Below, one piece after another: positions 44,095 through 54,319 of a stretch of DNA of 64,000 nucleotides. Numbering within the stretch: position 1 is the first letter of the stretch; each line of letters begins with the position of its first letter. The position numbers and the translations under genes were made by a program. The DNA is taken from contig JAVMKO010000006.1 of the NCBI GenBank assembly GCA_032164245.1, positions 36,172,319 to 36,236,318 on the forward strand, in the 5' to 3' direction. Source of the DNA: Sternotherus odoratus (lineage: Eukaryota; Chordata; Testudines; Kinosternidae). The notes under the pieces were generated by a model. It was not told the DNA's origin. It did not search any database and saw nothing but the letters and a program-made list of their open reading frames with translations.

Positions 44095-45410
44095 ATACAG
44101 AAGGCTACTTATCTATTTATATGCAAGTGTGCTCAATGCTGCATAGACACAAAATAAAGCCAGACCCTTCCCCCAAAGAGCTTGCCATCATGAAGAAGAG
44201 AGAACACACCAAGAAGCCCAGAGAGGAGGAGAACTTAGTGGGGGAGGGAATTAACTGTACAACCTCAATTCTTGTGAGATAAACCCTATTACCTATTTTA
44301 TCAACTTGGCCTTTTTGTGGCGGCTCAGCACAGCTACACACATTGTGCTGTGCCTGCCAAATGAGTGACGAATCAGACTTGTTGGGGACCAATATAGAAC
44401 AATAAATGCTTAACTGCTACTATAATGTAACATGGTCTTAATTTCCCCCCCCCCCCTCTCCCCCCCAGGCAGCAGATCTCAGCTAAAAGGAGAAAGTCTA
44501 GATACCTGGAAATGATGGACTGTGGTTTCTGGGTTTTGGCAGATGGAGTGATCTCCCTTCCCTTCCCTTACTGGAAGAAATGCAGCATCACTTTGCTGCC
44601 CACCTCCTCCCCTCCATTTAGAGAGCTGGCAGCACAGCTGGACTATAAAATAATCCAGCTGTTCCTATGACAACACACTGGCAGAAGGCAGAGATGACGC
44701 CAGTGCATGGAACCTTGGCCTATTCACTACCAGCACCCAAGTCTATTTGTTTTGGCTTAGGCTGTGTTTGTTTCTGGAAGCAGGCGGCGTTTTGCTGAGT
44801 ACATTTTGAAGGCTGGAGAGACAGAAGGAGTTGCAATCCCAGAGACTCCGAAAAGCTCATGTCCCTGTCCCTTGTCCTTTACTTTCAGACTCTGGTTCAG
44901 TTTGATGCCAGGAGAAAATACCTCCTGGGATCCTGCAGCTGGTCTTTGCAGGATCTTAGCTGGAGTCTGTGCTGTAGGAGCTCAGGGCAGTGATCTCTTC
45001 AGTACTGTAAGAGACTATGGTCCCTGCTCCATGGAAAATGGTCTGGAGTGGAATTGATATGTGGATATTAACCCATTTTTAAACAATTTCCTTTCCACAG
45101 AGAGACTTAAATGTATTGAAGAGCAAAGGAAATCCCTGTTCCTCATTAAGCTGCAACCAAACAACTAGTGGGACTAGTTCGACCTGTGCACGTACTTAGG
45201 ACGTGGCTAGTAAATATCAAGGCCTACATGGCACTAATAGCTGAGAAAGAGAGAGAGCTGAAAGGCATTGCAATCCACTGGAGATGGCATAGGACAGAAT
45301 CAGAAGAGCAAACTATCCCTGGCTCTGTCACTGTCCAGCTGCCTAACTGCAGACAAATCACTTTCTTTGATTTACCTCCCATCCTTTGTCTGTCTTGCCT
45401 ATTTAGAGTG
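44095..45410. other. No gene recognised
   Basis: Includes a C tract at about 44445-44468 and a short SINE-like phrase 'ccccaaagagcttgccatc' at about 44172-44190. Open frames are below 100 residues and unrecognised. Confidence 0.45.
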
Positions 45411-45530
45411 TAAGTTCTTCAGGGCAGGGACTGCCTCTTACTACTGTATGTACAGCACCTAGCATAGCGGGGGGGGGGAGCCCTCTTGGGTGGAGCCTTT
45501 AGGTGCTACTAAAATACCACTGCTACTAAT
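45411..45530 (+). mobile_element. SINE tail
   Basis: 'gtgtaagttcttcagggcag' is followed by 'ggactgcctcttactactgt' and 'gtacagcacctagcatag', then 'ggtgctactaaaatacc'. This is the 3' half of an old amniote SINE, also seen in part at 7307. A G tract of nine bases interrupts it. Confidence 0.6.
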
Positions 45531-46599
45531 ACCATTGCCTTGGATCGTTGGATAAGTCTCTGCTTCGCCAGCTCCCCAGAACTGCCCCAGGGATCAGGAA
45601 AGACTATGGGGGGCAGGGAGATTGTGGAAGTTGAGAAACCAGATGCATAGCTCCTCGCTCTCCCTCATGCACAATCAGGAAGTGCCATTGTCCCACAGGG
45701 AGCTCTGAAAGGAGAAGGAAATAGGGTGCATGCATGAGAATCCAGGGTGCCAAGAGCATTAGCGGGTGCTCGGCTAGGCCATCAAGTGGCAGAGCAGCAC
45801 ATTGACAGGCAGCAACCTGAGTCCAGTTGGCTGACTTCATTGCTCGCTCCCCCAGCAGCTAGGGGCAGTGTGTGGGGCAGAAATAGCAAACAGACCCTTG
45901 GGGCTCCTTGACTCACTATCCCAGCGGCCCCATCCCCACTTCTGCTCACCTGCCAGAGAAGCTTTGATGGACTCCAAAGACAGCTGCATGCAGTGCTCCT
46001 CGCAGAGAGCCTTGGGGAGGAATGATAAGGGCTCCCAGGAGACCACCCTGAAAATACCAAGTCTCTTTCCCTGGCCCCTATGTCCATCCCCCTCCAATTT
46101 TCCCTGCTCCTGTCCCCGTTCCCCAAGCCATTCACAGCAAAAAGTGCCCCTGTGGGAACTGAGCAGCTTTTAGTTATTAAAACTGAAAACACTGAAGGGC
46201 ACATTGTGCCCAATAATGAACTAACCCCTTTATCGCTACTGTGTCACACATCCCCTCATCGCTGCCTGTGAGCCACTGTTCTCTCTCTCTGCTGTACATG
46301 TCCCCTCACCACTGCCTATGAGCCACACATCCCATCAGCACTGCTCAGAGCTATGCTCCTCTTTCTGGTGTGCTGCTGGAAATTAGCGCTAGCACAGTTC
46401 TAATTCAGTAGCCAATGCCACAGGAGAGCCTCCATGATGTGATCCTGTTTCCATGGACAGGGCCACCAAAGAGGATTCATCACTATGCCTACCACTTCAT
46501 GAGTGACTCCCTCTCACTGTGACCTTACGAGCAACCTTATGTCAGAAAGCAAGGGGCTCCCTGGTATCTAGCAGGGAGTGTCAGCCCGCCTGAATACCT
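45531..46599. other. No gene recognised
   Basis: Short imperfect direct repeats of 'cccctca(t/c)c(g/a)ctgcc' with 'gtgagccac' occur at about 46250-46340. A 143-residue minus-strand frame (45782-46213) has no recognised domain. Confidence 0.45.
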
Positions 46600-47250
46600 C
46601 CGTGTGCCCCAACTCGCTGTTATAATCTGTACCTAAAACATGTCCAATGTCACTCGAAAACTAATAACTCAATCATTAGTATTCTTGTGTAACATATGTA
46701 TGGTCAACCCACGAAGGATCCCACATATGTACTGACATTATAACTAAGATGTGTTTAAACCAAGCATGTTGGCAGGTGTTGACAAACAGGGTTTTTTCCA
46801 GCATGCAGTTCCACCTGCTTGAATGCATCTTCCATGTAAATTGAGCAAAGTGTGACCAAAGACAAAGAAAAACACAGTTGCATGCCAAGCAAACAAAGCT
46901 ATCAGCACAGCAAGTGGGTGGGAAACGATCACCATTTCAACGGTAGATGGAGACTGCAGCCCCAGAAAGGCTTCCTGCCACTTAAAGCAGGTCAATGAAC
47001 TCTGGGAAAGAGACTTTGCAAAGATTAATTGTACTATAAAGGAAGGGACGGAGAACCCTAGCTCTCCTTCACTTGAGGTGACAAGGCAAACCAGGATCTT
47101 GGATTCTGTGGGGTTCCTGATTAAGAGCTGGTTAGCTATTCCTGCTAGAGGAAGATTTGTGAAGAAACTAGCTTGAAGGAAGATCGAAGCTTGTTAAATT
47201 AGGTCTTAGCCATCATCAGGGGCATGCACTCAGCCCTGTCCCCCTCCATC
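46600..47250. mobile_element. Unclassified interspersed repeat (LTR-like)
   Basis: Phrases such as 'gcaaagtgtgaccaaagaca' and 'gagctggttagctattcctg' are familiar as dispersed sequence in turtle genomes. 'ttgtactataaaggaaggg' (about 47029-47047) is TATA-like. I see no termini, so extent and class are guesses. Confidence 0.3.
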
Positions 47251-49190
47251 TTAAAAAAAAATAATAAGAAAAAAATACATATTTTGGCAGATCAATTCAC
47301 TGATTTTTGTGTTTTTATCACTGGCACTCACAAAAGGAAGTAAACGTATTTCCTCATAACATGCAGTTATGAGTGCATGCAAACTCAGCTAGGTCATACA
47401 CGTACCCTCTCATACATACATCACACAAGCACATGGATGGGTGCTTCAACTAGCAGCGCCAGCGACAGAATTACGACATTACAGGAGTGGAGAGCTTCTC
47501 TAAAAGTGAGTACTCTAGTCATTCTCATCATGGGCTGCCCTAGAGAAGAGAAGAGAACTCTTATGCATTGTAAAGCAAGGGCCACATCCACCTGTGGTGA
47601 ATAGGTATCCCCAACAAATGTTTGGAAATAAATTCTGCTTGTTTAATCCAGCATGGTATAAAATAACAGCAGCAACATCATGGCTTTGAATATTTGGGGG
47701 GAAAAAGAGAATATTTTGTTTCTGTTTTCATGCAATCTAACAAGCAAAAATGAGCCAGCTGGGATATCATCGGGCTGTTACACTTGTAAAAAAGGACTTG
47801 AAAAAATTAAAAACACTAGTCAGCATTGAATGGCAGTTGAACATATTGGCCATTTTAAATGTGAAAAGTGACATGTGGATTTAATGGTAAGTAAAGCAAT
47901 GCAAGCACAGTACCAAAAAGGGGAAACTCGGCTTACCACTTCAGGTACATGGAACATGCAACTTCGGAAAATAGGGAGCTTTTTATTTTTTGGAGACTGT
48001 TGATTATCTAATTGCCAAGATCCCTTCATGCAAGAAAGAATTACTTGTGTGCAGAGAAATGCCACTTATCAAACTGGTCTCAAAATGATGTTATTTCTTT
48101 TAACTACATTATACAGAAGATGATCACCGAAACACCACATGCACAAAAATCTGCACAGAAGAATTTTTTTGCGCACATGGCCTGTCAAAAGTTAGAGGAA
48201 ACATTGGTAGGGCCCTAAATCAGCAGCTGGCCAATAAAGGGCACTGTGAGATCCACTGTTATCCACCATTAGAGTCCCATACTTGATAGAAGACACCGAG
48301 CAACAGACATAAACGGCACATAAATATTTGAGGTAATAGACCTGATGTGTGGGCACAGGAGAACAAAGAAGCACTAGAGTCAGAAGCAACCACAAAGAGC
48401 TGGGGGAAGTGGCCAATAGCTGTCTCAGAGCAAGACTGAGAAAAGGGAAGCACACCCAAAGGAAGACCGTACAAGGAGTCAGACAATGCTGGCTGGAAAG
48501 GCACAGGGGAGCCCTCAAGAAGAGTTTACTGTGATCAGTGTGCTCAGAGAAAACTGGCTAGAATAGTCGGGTGCGGAGCTGACCAATCATCAAATGAGGG
48601 AGAGCTGGAAATGAAGTGATAGGAGGACAATCAAACACATACTGGGCAAGGAGACAGAGATATAGTCTGCTACCCACAGTACCAATGATGGTCCATGTCT
48701 CCAACATAGCTGTGGGGACAGGGAGACAACACACAAAGGTTCCTACACTGACCATCAGTGACACCCACAACACCAGAGACAGTATTGCCAACACCATGCA
48801 TCCAAAAATCACAACAATCCCTCCCCCAAATCATGACCAGATTAAAAAGAAAATCACAAAATTTTAAATAATAAGAAATAAGTAGTGATATTTGCCTTCT
48901 GGACATATTTCCCTGTTTTTCCCCATAATCATGAGGGCTAAAAACTTACTTTACAAACATATAAAATTGAAATTCTCATGTAGTCACATGACTCCAGGAA
49001 CTGAGCTTTAAGGAAAATACCAAGTATCTAAGTCTTGTGATAAAATCGTAAGACTTGGAGCAAAGAAGCTTCTAAGCCCGTCCTGAGAGTCTGAAACACT
49101 AAGATAGCCTCCTTGCCCAAGAGGTTTAGACTTGAGGGGCATACAGGGTTACTGTATCTGATGAACTCGGAGGCAAAGATACCCTTATGC
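47251..49190. other. No gene recognised
   Basis: AT-rich DNA (for example 47258-47285) with short frames only and no repeat termini that I can support. Confidence 0.5.
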
Positions 49191-49480
49191 CAGGGGTGGG
49201 GAACCTCCGGCCCGCGGGCCTTATACGGCCCGCCAAAGCCTTCCGTCCGGCCCGCGCACGTCCCTGGCCGGTGGCTCCCCCAGGCGCTTCCCGGCCCCTT
49301 CGCCAAACGCGGAGACGTCCCCCCCGGCGGCCCGGGGCGGCTCCGCGCTCCGCGAAGAGGCCGGAAGCGCCTCAGGTAGCCGCCGGCCAGGGACACGCGG
49401 GGGTGGCTCTGCGCTCCGGCCGGCAGGCGGGCGTGGCTCCGCGCTGGGGCCGGCAAGCGCCTGCTCTGTGCCCACTCCAC
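49191..49480 (+). mobile_element. hAT-like element, left end only
   Basis: Begins CAGGGGTGGGGAACCTCCGG, a typical hAT-MITE terminus comparable to the ends at 43824 and 33012, and continues as a CpG-rich block. No matching right terminus was found before the sequence changes near 49480, so it appears truncated. The GC-rich frames crossing it (84-204 residues, both strands) are artefacts. Confidence 0.5.
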
Positions 49481-49934
49481 CCCTTCCCGTGCTCCACCCT
49501 TAACCCAGTCCCACACCCACTCGACTCCTTCCCCTGAGCTATGTCCTGGGAGACTGCAGCAGGGGTCAAGCACACCCTGCACGCACTGGGTGGCAGGAAG
49601 TGGAATGACCTGGCCTGAGCCTGTTCCACAGCTCCCAGCCATACTGACAGTGAGAGTTAGGGAGTGGTTCCCTCCAAGTCTGGGAGCCAGAGGAGTGGAG
49701 TGGGTTGGGGCTGGGTTGCTCCACTTCCCGTCGCCCTATGCGTGCAGGATTGGGTCCACCCTGCAATCACAGGGCAGCAGGAAGTGGAGTGATCCAGCCC
49801 CAACCTGCTGGCTTGTGCTGGGGGGGGGGGGTTCCCTGCTCATGCCCCCCCGACCTTGGGTGTAGCTCCCCACTCTCATTATAGAGGTAACAAAGAGTCC
49901 TGTGGCACCTTAAAGACTAACTATAAAGTATTGA

Positions 49935-49971
49935 AGCATAAGATTTCGTGGGCTAATACCCACTTCGTCGG
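49935..49971 (-). ncRNA. Hammerhead-like core, left arm
   Basis: On the minus strand: CCGACGA (49971-49965; the conserved U of CUGANGA is C here), helix II gtggg/cccac, an intact GAAA box (49947-49944), then a short helix III (tc-TTAT-gc, one mismatch relative to gc-TTAT-gc). One change in the invariant box makes activity doubtful. Confidence 0.5.
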
Positions 49972-50199
49972 ATGCAAGCAGTGGAAGTGTCCAGGGGCAG
50001 GTATAGATAAGTAGGCAAGAACCAGGTAGGAGGTAACAAGGATAGTCCAATCAGGCTGAACCAGCTTGTTATCTCAAATCAGGGAGGGTGAGGTATTCTT
50101 CTAGCAGCTGAATTGGAGGTGTGAACTCGGAGAGAGGAGAAGCTATTTTTGTAATTAGCAAGCCATTCAAGATCCTTGTTCATTCCCAGATTGATTGTG

Positions 50200-50815
50200 T
50201 CAAATTTTCAAATGAATTGCAGCTCTGCAGTTTCTCTTTGCAGTCTGGTCTTGAAGTTTTTTTGCTGCAGTATGGTGACTTTTAAATCTGTAATTGTGTG
50301 TCCAGGCAGATTGAAGTGTTCTCCTACAGGTTTTTGTATATTGCCATTCCTGATATCTGATTTGTGTCCGTTTATCCTTTTTTGTAGGGACTGTCCAGCT
50401 TGGCTGATGTACATAGCAGAGGGACATTGGTGGCATATATGACATTGGTAGATGTGCAGGTGAATGATCCAGTGATGGTGTGGCTGATCTGGTTAGGTCC
50501 TGTGATGGTGTTGCTGGTGTAGATATGTGGGCAGAGTTGGCATCGAGATTTGTTGCATGGATTGGTTCCTGAGTTGGAGTTGTTATGGCGCGGTGTGCTG
50601 TTGCTGGTGAGAATCTGCTTAAGGTTGGCGGGTTGTCTGTGTGCCAGGACTGGCCTTCCTCCCAAGGCCTGTGAAAGTGAGGGATTATTGTCCAGGATGG
50701 GTTGTAGGTCACTGATGATGCGTTGGAGAGGTTTTAACTGAGGACTGTATGTGATGGCCAGTGGTGTTCTATTGTTTTCTTTCTTGGGCTTGTCTTGCAG
50801 CAGCAGGTTTCTGGG
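50200..50815 (-). pseudogene. PLE protein C-terminal region with GIY-YIG endonuclease
   Basis: The minus strand from about 50815 gives TPLAITYSPQLKPLQRII, then LGGRPVLAHRQPANLKQIL, the region after the PLE reverse transcriptase. Next are NPCNKSRCQLCPHI, the cysteine-rich linker, and STNVIYA, the start of the GIY-YIG domain (50372-50665). A frameshift near 50400 moves to the frame at 50208-50414: MYISQAGQSLQKRINGHKSD and VGEHFNLPGHTITDL. The YIG box reads YIS and the QT pair reads QA, so the nuclease is damaged. The RT itself is absent. The enzyme would nick DNA to prime reverse transcription. Confidence 0.85.
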
Positions 50816-51011
50816 TACACATTGCTAATTACAAAAACAGCTTCTCCTCTCTCCGAGTTCACACCTCCAATTCAGCTGCTAGAAGAATACCTCACCCTCC
50901 CTGATTTGAGATAACAAGCTGGTTCAGCGTGATTGGACTATCCTTGTTACCTCCTACCTGGTTCTTGGCAACTTATCTATACCTGCCCCTGGACACTTCC
51001 ACTGCTTGCAT

Positions 51012-51049
51012 CCGACGAAGTGGGTATTAGCCCACAAAATCTTATGCTT
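51012..51049 (+). ncRNA. Hammerhead-like core, right arm
   Basis: CCGACGA (51012-51018), helix II gtggg/cccac, then AAAA (51036-51039) where GAAA is expected, then tc-TTAT-gc. It shares the CCGACGA change with the left arm but differs in the GAAA box. The arms were therefore probably copied from one template and have diverged since. Confidence 0.5.
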
Positions 51050-51199
51050 CAATACTTTATAGTTAGTCTTTAAGGTGCCACAGGACTCTTTGTTACCTCT
51101 GCTATTCCAGACTAACACGGCTACCTCTCTGATTCTTGACTCTCATTATAGGACTTTAAACATGTTATTTCCCCTCCTTGTACTTGGGTGTCCCCTCTG

Positions 51200-51545
51200 T
51201 TAAAAGGTGATCAGAATTTTCACCTACTGCCCTAGGCTGTAGGGAGGCCCATCAACTCAAGTACAAGGTGCTCAATGGCCTAGGGCCAACATATTTAAAA
51301 GACTGTAAAGTTCAGAGATGAAAACCACAGGCAGAAACTCCTCTCCTCTGACACAATGCAACTCTCCTAATAAGGGTGAAGCTTGTCTATGCAGGAGCTG
51401 GGGATTTCTCAGGGGCCAGGCCAAGATTGTGGAATGAACTCCCACAGAAAGGAAGGGCCATCACAGATCTCATCATCTTCTGCTTCACATGCAAAGCTCA
51501 TGTCTTTGCCCTACCTTCTCTAACAAAGATGTTGTAATATTTATT
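51200..51545 (+). pseudogene. L2-like LINE C-terminal relic
   Basis: The plus-strand translation of 51262-51310 gives KVLNGLGPTYLKD. That of about 51390-51445 gives AGAGDFSGARPRLWNELP. These match the conserved end of L2/Jockey-group reverse transcriptases (LNGLAP-YL ... APRLWN-LP). Stops and small indels separate the two blocks. It lies immediately downstream of the PLE target duplication, so the PLE landed at its 5' edge. Confidence 0.6.
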
Positions 51546-51650
51546 TTAAACAACAAAAACAACCCTACTGAAACAAAATGTTCCACTGTACACCTGGGCA
51601 GAGGATGAAAGAACAAACCACATAAATGATGATAGTCAGGTCACTTAACG

Positions 51651-52231
51651 CAGTGTTTCCTAAATGGTGGGCTCTGGGCCTAGTGTGGGGAGGGGATTGG
51701 TGGGAAAGCAAGCCCACCCTGCACTCATGCTGCAGCAGTGGCTCCTGTCACATGGGGTTAGGCCAGCTCCCTGCTTTGAGCGTTGCCAGGGATGGATTAA
51801 AGTAGGGGGGGTCCTCGCCACTCCTTCCACCTAAGAGCCCACCCTGTTCCGCCCCTTCTCCCGTAGCCCATCCACAGTCCCACCCCCTGCCGCACTGCAA
51901 CCTGTTTGCTCCTTTCTGCCCACCCCTACAACCCCAAGACCAGAGAAGCTCTGTCCCCTTCACCATACCCCAGGCCTGAAGCTGGGACTAAGCACTCCCC
52001 CAGCCCTGAGGACACAGCAGGGAATGAGAATGCCTCTACTCCCGAGGCTGCAGCTAGGCTTTGCATGCTGGGGTCCTCCCGCTACCCAGGTCTCCCATCA
52101 CAGGCAGCGGAAGCCCAAAGCCCTGGCAGATCCCGTCTCAGGAATTCCATGAATTTGGACCCTAGAAGGGCTGCAAAAAATGACAAAATGCAGGTGATAG
52201 ACTACCTTGATAAGAATGTTGAGAACTACTG
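51651..52231. mobile_element. Possible hAT-like MITE
   Basis: The left end CAGTGTTTCCTAAATGG and the right end 'gttgagaactactg' (inverted CAGTAGTTCTCAAC) resemble Charlie-type termini but match each other only loosely. No 8-bp duplication is recognisable. The interior is C-rich. Confidence 0.4.
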
Positions 52232-52559
52232 ATCAATGCACTACTCTGATTTTGTCCTTCGAGTTTGAATATGTCTATGACATCACTGGTTGGTTTGGTT
52301 TCTGTGAACACAAGTGGCTGATTAGGCCAATTTGAGCTTTGAACTGTCTGTGGGACACTGAACAAGAGATGCCTCTATGGGTCACCTGATTAACAGTGAC
52401 ATGCTGCTATTGCAAGATCCACACTGCTTGCGCTTCTGCTCGGCCTCAGCAGGTCTCCTCCACTCACAGACTGGCCCCAGTGTGGATGAGGCTTTACCAG
52501 GTAGAACGATCATGAGTGATATCTTCCCAAAGCTCTGAGTCAATGTTGAAATGCCCCAA

Positions 52560-53480
52560 GGCTAACTGAAATGTTTCTTCTTGCCTCCAAGAAAGCTATT
52601 TCCCTTCTTTAGCTTGCTGTAAAAGATCTTCTTTGCCAGTCGCTCATCAGATATTCTGGTCACATGACTTGCCCATCTCATCTTTGATTTCATCAGAGTA
52701 TGGATGCTTGGAATGCCTGCTTGCACGAGAACCTCATTATCTACAGCCTTGCCTTGCCATCTTATCCTCATCGGTTTCTTCAAACAGACCACGTGAAAGT
52801 GATTCAGCTTCACAGACTGGCATATGTACACATCCAGGTTTTACATCAGATGTCCTTGTAGACTTTCAGATTTGTTTGCTGACTATTGCCTCTATGCTCC
52901 CACACAATTGCACGTAGTCTGACAAAGGCCACACTTCCTTTGGCAATTCTGGCATTGGTTTCACCATTGTTGTGAAACTGCATGGGACAGTGTACTGCTA
53001 AGGTAGTTGAACTTGTCCACTTCCTGGAGGGTTTGGCTATTCACCATCATGGTAGGCTCTACATAAGGCTTTCCTGGTGCAGGCTACCACCACTTCTGGA
53101 TAATAAAACGATTGTTGATTGAGGGTGTAGTTAAAATTTTCTGCCCACCTTTGCAGTATTTTTTTTCAGTGAACAGTGCGGTGCCATCAATACTCAATAC
53201 TGGAGATGCTCCTGATGACTGTGGCCTGTAGATTGTCCTCAGAGCATCATAGAAGTACTTCATATCGTTCCTGTCTGTGTAGTATTGAACCTCATCTGCC
53301 TTGCTGCTAGCCATGAGAGCTGCATCTCTAAGTTTATGTTGATTTGTTGTTCTTAGATGTTGGAAGTACCATCTCCTAAACAGGCCTTATGAAGCCAAAT
53401 ATAAAGAGACTGTTGAAAATGATACTGACGTTTCTCGTTCATCAAACCACTCGATGATTTCATGTGATGGAACAGAGGGT
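52560..53480 (-). pseudogene. Non-LTR retrotransposon relic with RT deleted
   Basis: The minus-strand frame at 53084-53314 gives KADEVQYYTDRNDMKYFYDA, LRTIYRPQSSG and LSIDGTALFTEK, the segment between endonuclease and RT of a LINE. The frame at 52562-52831 gives RWQGKAVDNEVLVQAGIPSI and MRWASHVTRISDERLAKKIF, the post-RT segment (RWAGHV-RM-DERLPK type). The order is correct, but the roughly 1.3-kb RT expected between them is missing. The clade is uncertain. Such proteins are often misannotated as craniofacial development protein 2-like. Confidence 0.75.
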
Positions 53481-53570
53481 ATCAGATGCAGCCAGGTACA
53501 CTGTCTCTACAGGATACCCAATTTTCCTTGATGTTATTAGTGTTTGCGTCAATTGTTACAAGTTAGTTGC

Positions 53571-54314
53571 TGTCATAAGTGTAAAGGGCTGGAGAGGGTT
53601 AATGTCATCTGAGAACAAGTAATGTAGAGTTTCCCTGCCATGAGGGAGGGAGGGGTTTAAGTCAGTTTCGTTTTGCTGGCCATGTAGCTGGAAACGGGTC
53701 TTGGAGCATCTTTGGCTAAGATGACTCTACTCTTCTCTTATATTTCTACTTAGCTGATTGTAAGTGATCTCTGATATTATAAGCCTGTGCCTATTGGGGT
53801 GTCTCAGTCCTTTTTAGAGGGGAGTTAGGGAACCCCAGATTGTGAAGTTTACTGTATCTCTGTTTTATTCTTTTTCTGTATTAAATCTTTTAGTTATAAA
53901 ACGTTTGGTTTAATTCCCTTAAGGTGTCTCTCTCTTCACTGGGAAGAGAGGAGGTAGGGGGGGTAGGTAAAGGAATCAGCTCAGGTTATCAGCTGAGGAA
54001 CGGAGGCTGTCTCTGCCTTCAGCCAGGAAGGGTGAAGGGGGAGGGGAAGCAGCCTCCAGGTGTCTGACTCTGGCTCTCGGGGAGGGGGTCAGAGTTAGGG
54101 TTTTGGGGAAGTCCAGGGGCCCCTCCAAGGTTTTGGAAGTACACCCGGATGGTGGCAGCCGTGGTACCCCAAGAAACCCACTGGTAGAGGGGGGTTTCTC
54201 AGGGTGTAGGGACTTAATTTGGCTGGGAAGCAGCTAAGTTAAGTGGTTTGGGCTAGAAAAGAGCCCCAGTCTTTGTACTCGAGAGCACAGAGGCTGGGGA
54301 ACCCCACTCTTACA
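53571..54314 (+). mobile_element. Solo LTR (ERV-like), 744 bp
   Basis: Begins TGTCATAAGTG and ends CTCTTACA (TG...CA), with an exact 5-bp duplication gttgc at 53566-53570 and 54315-54319. Inside are a U3-like region with 'gagggagggaggggtttaag', an 'attaaatcttttagttataa' polyadenylation-signal-like segment (about 53880-53899) and a T-rich patch before it. No internal retroviral sequence remains, as after LTR-LTR recombination. It sits next to the 5' part of the minus-strand LINE relic. Confidence 0.85.
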
Positions 54315-54319
54315 GTTGC

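Larger units (their letters stand above)
49885..51138 (-). mobile_element. Penelope-like element with inverted arms, best-preserved copy
   Basis: An exact 13-bp duplication actctcattatag (49872-49884 and 51139-51151) brackets a 1,254-bp insertion. The arms 49885-50160 and 50823-51108 are inverted copies of about 280 bases. The right arm alone continues to the PLE outer phrase 'cagactaacacggctacc'. Between the arms the minus strand encodes, in order, a post-RT segment, a cysteine-containing linker and a GIY-YIG domain. Each arm carries a hammerhead-like core. A 5'-truncated PLE with a head-to-head terminal repeat fits the known variable, inverted pseudo-LTR organisation of Penelope elements. 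Confidence 0.9.

Noticed and set aside
49028..49642. 204-residue minus-strand frame
   Set aside because: It crosses a hAT-like element end and GC-rich DNA; there is no domain and competing plus-strand frames exist.
51651..52231. Calling the element a confirmed hAT MITE
   Set aside because: Terminal match is loose and no 8-bp duplication is seen, so it is listed only as possible.
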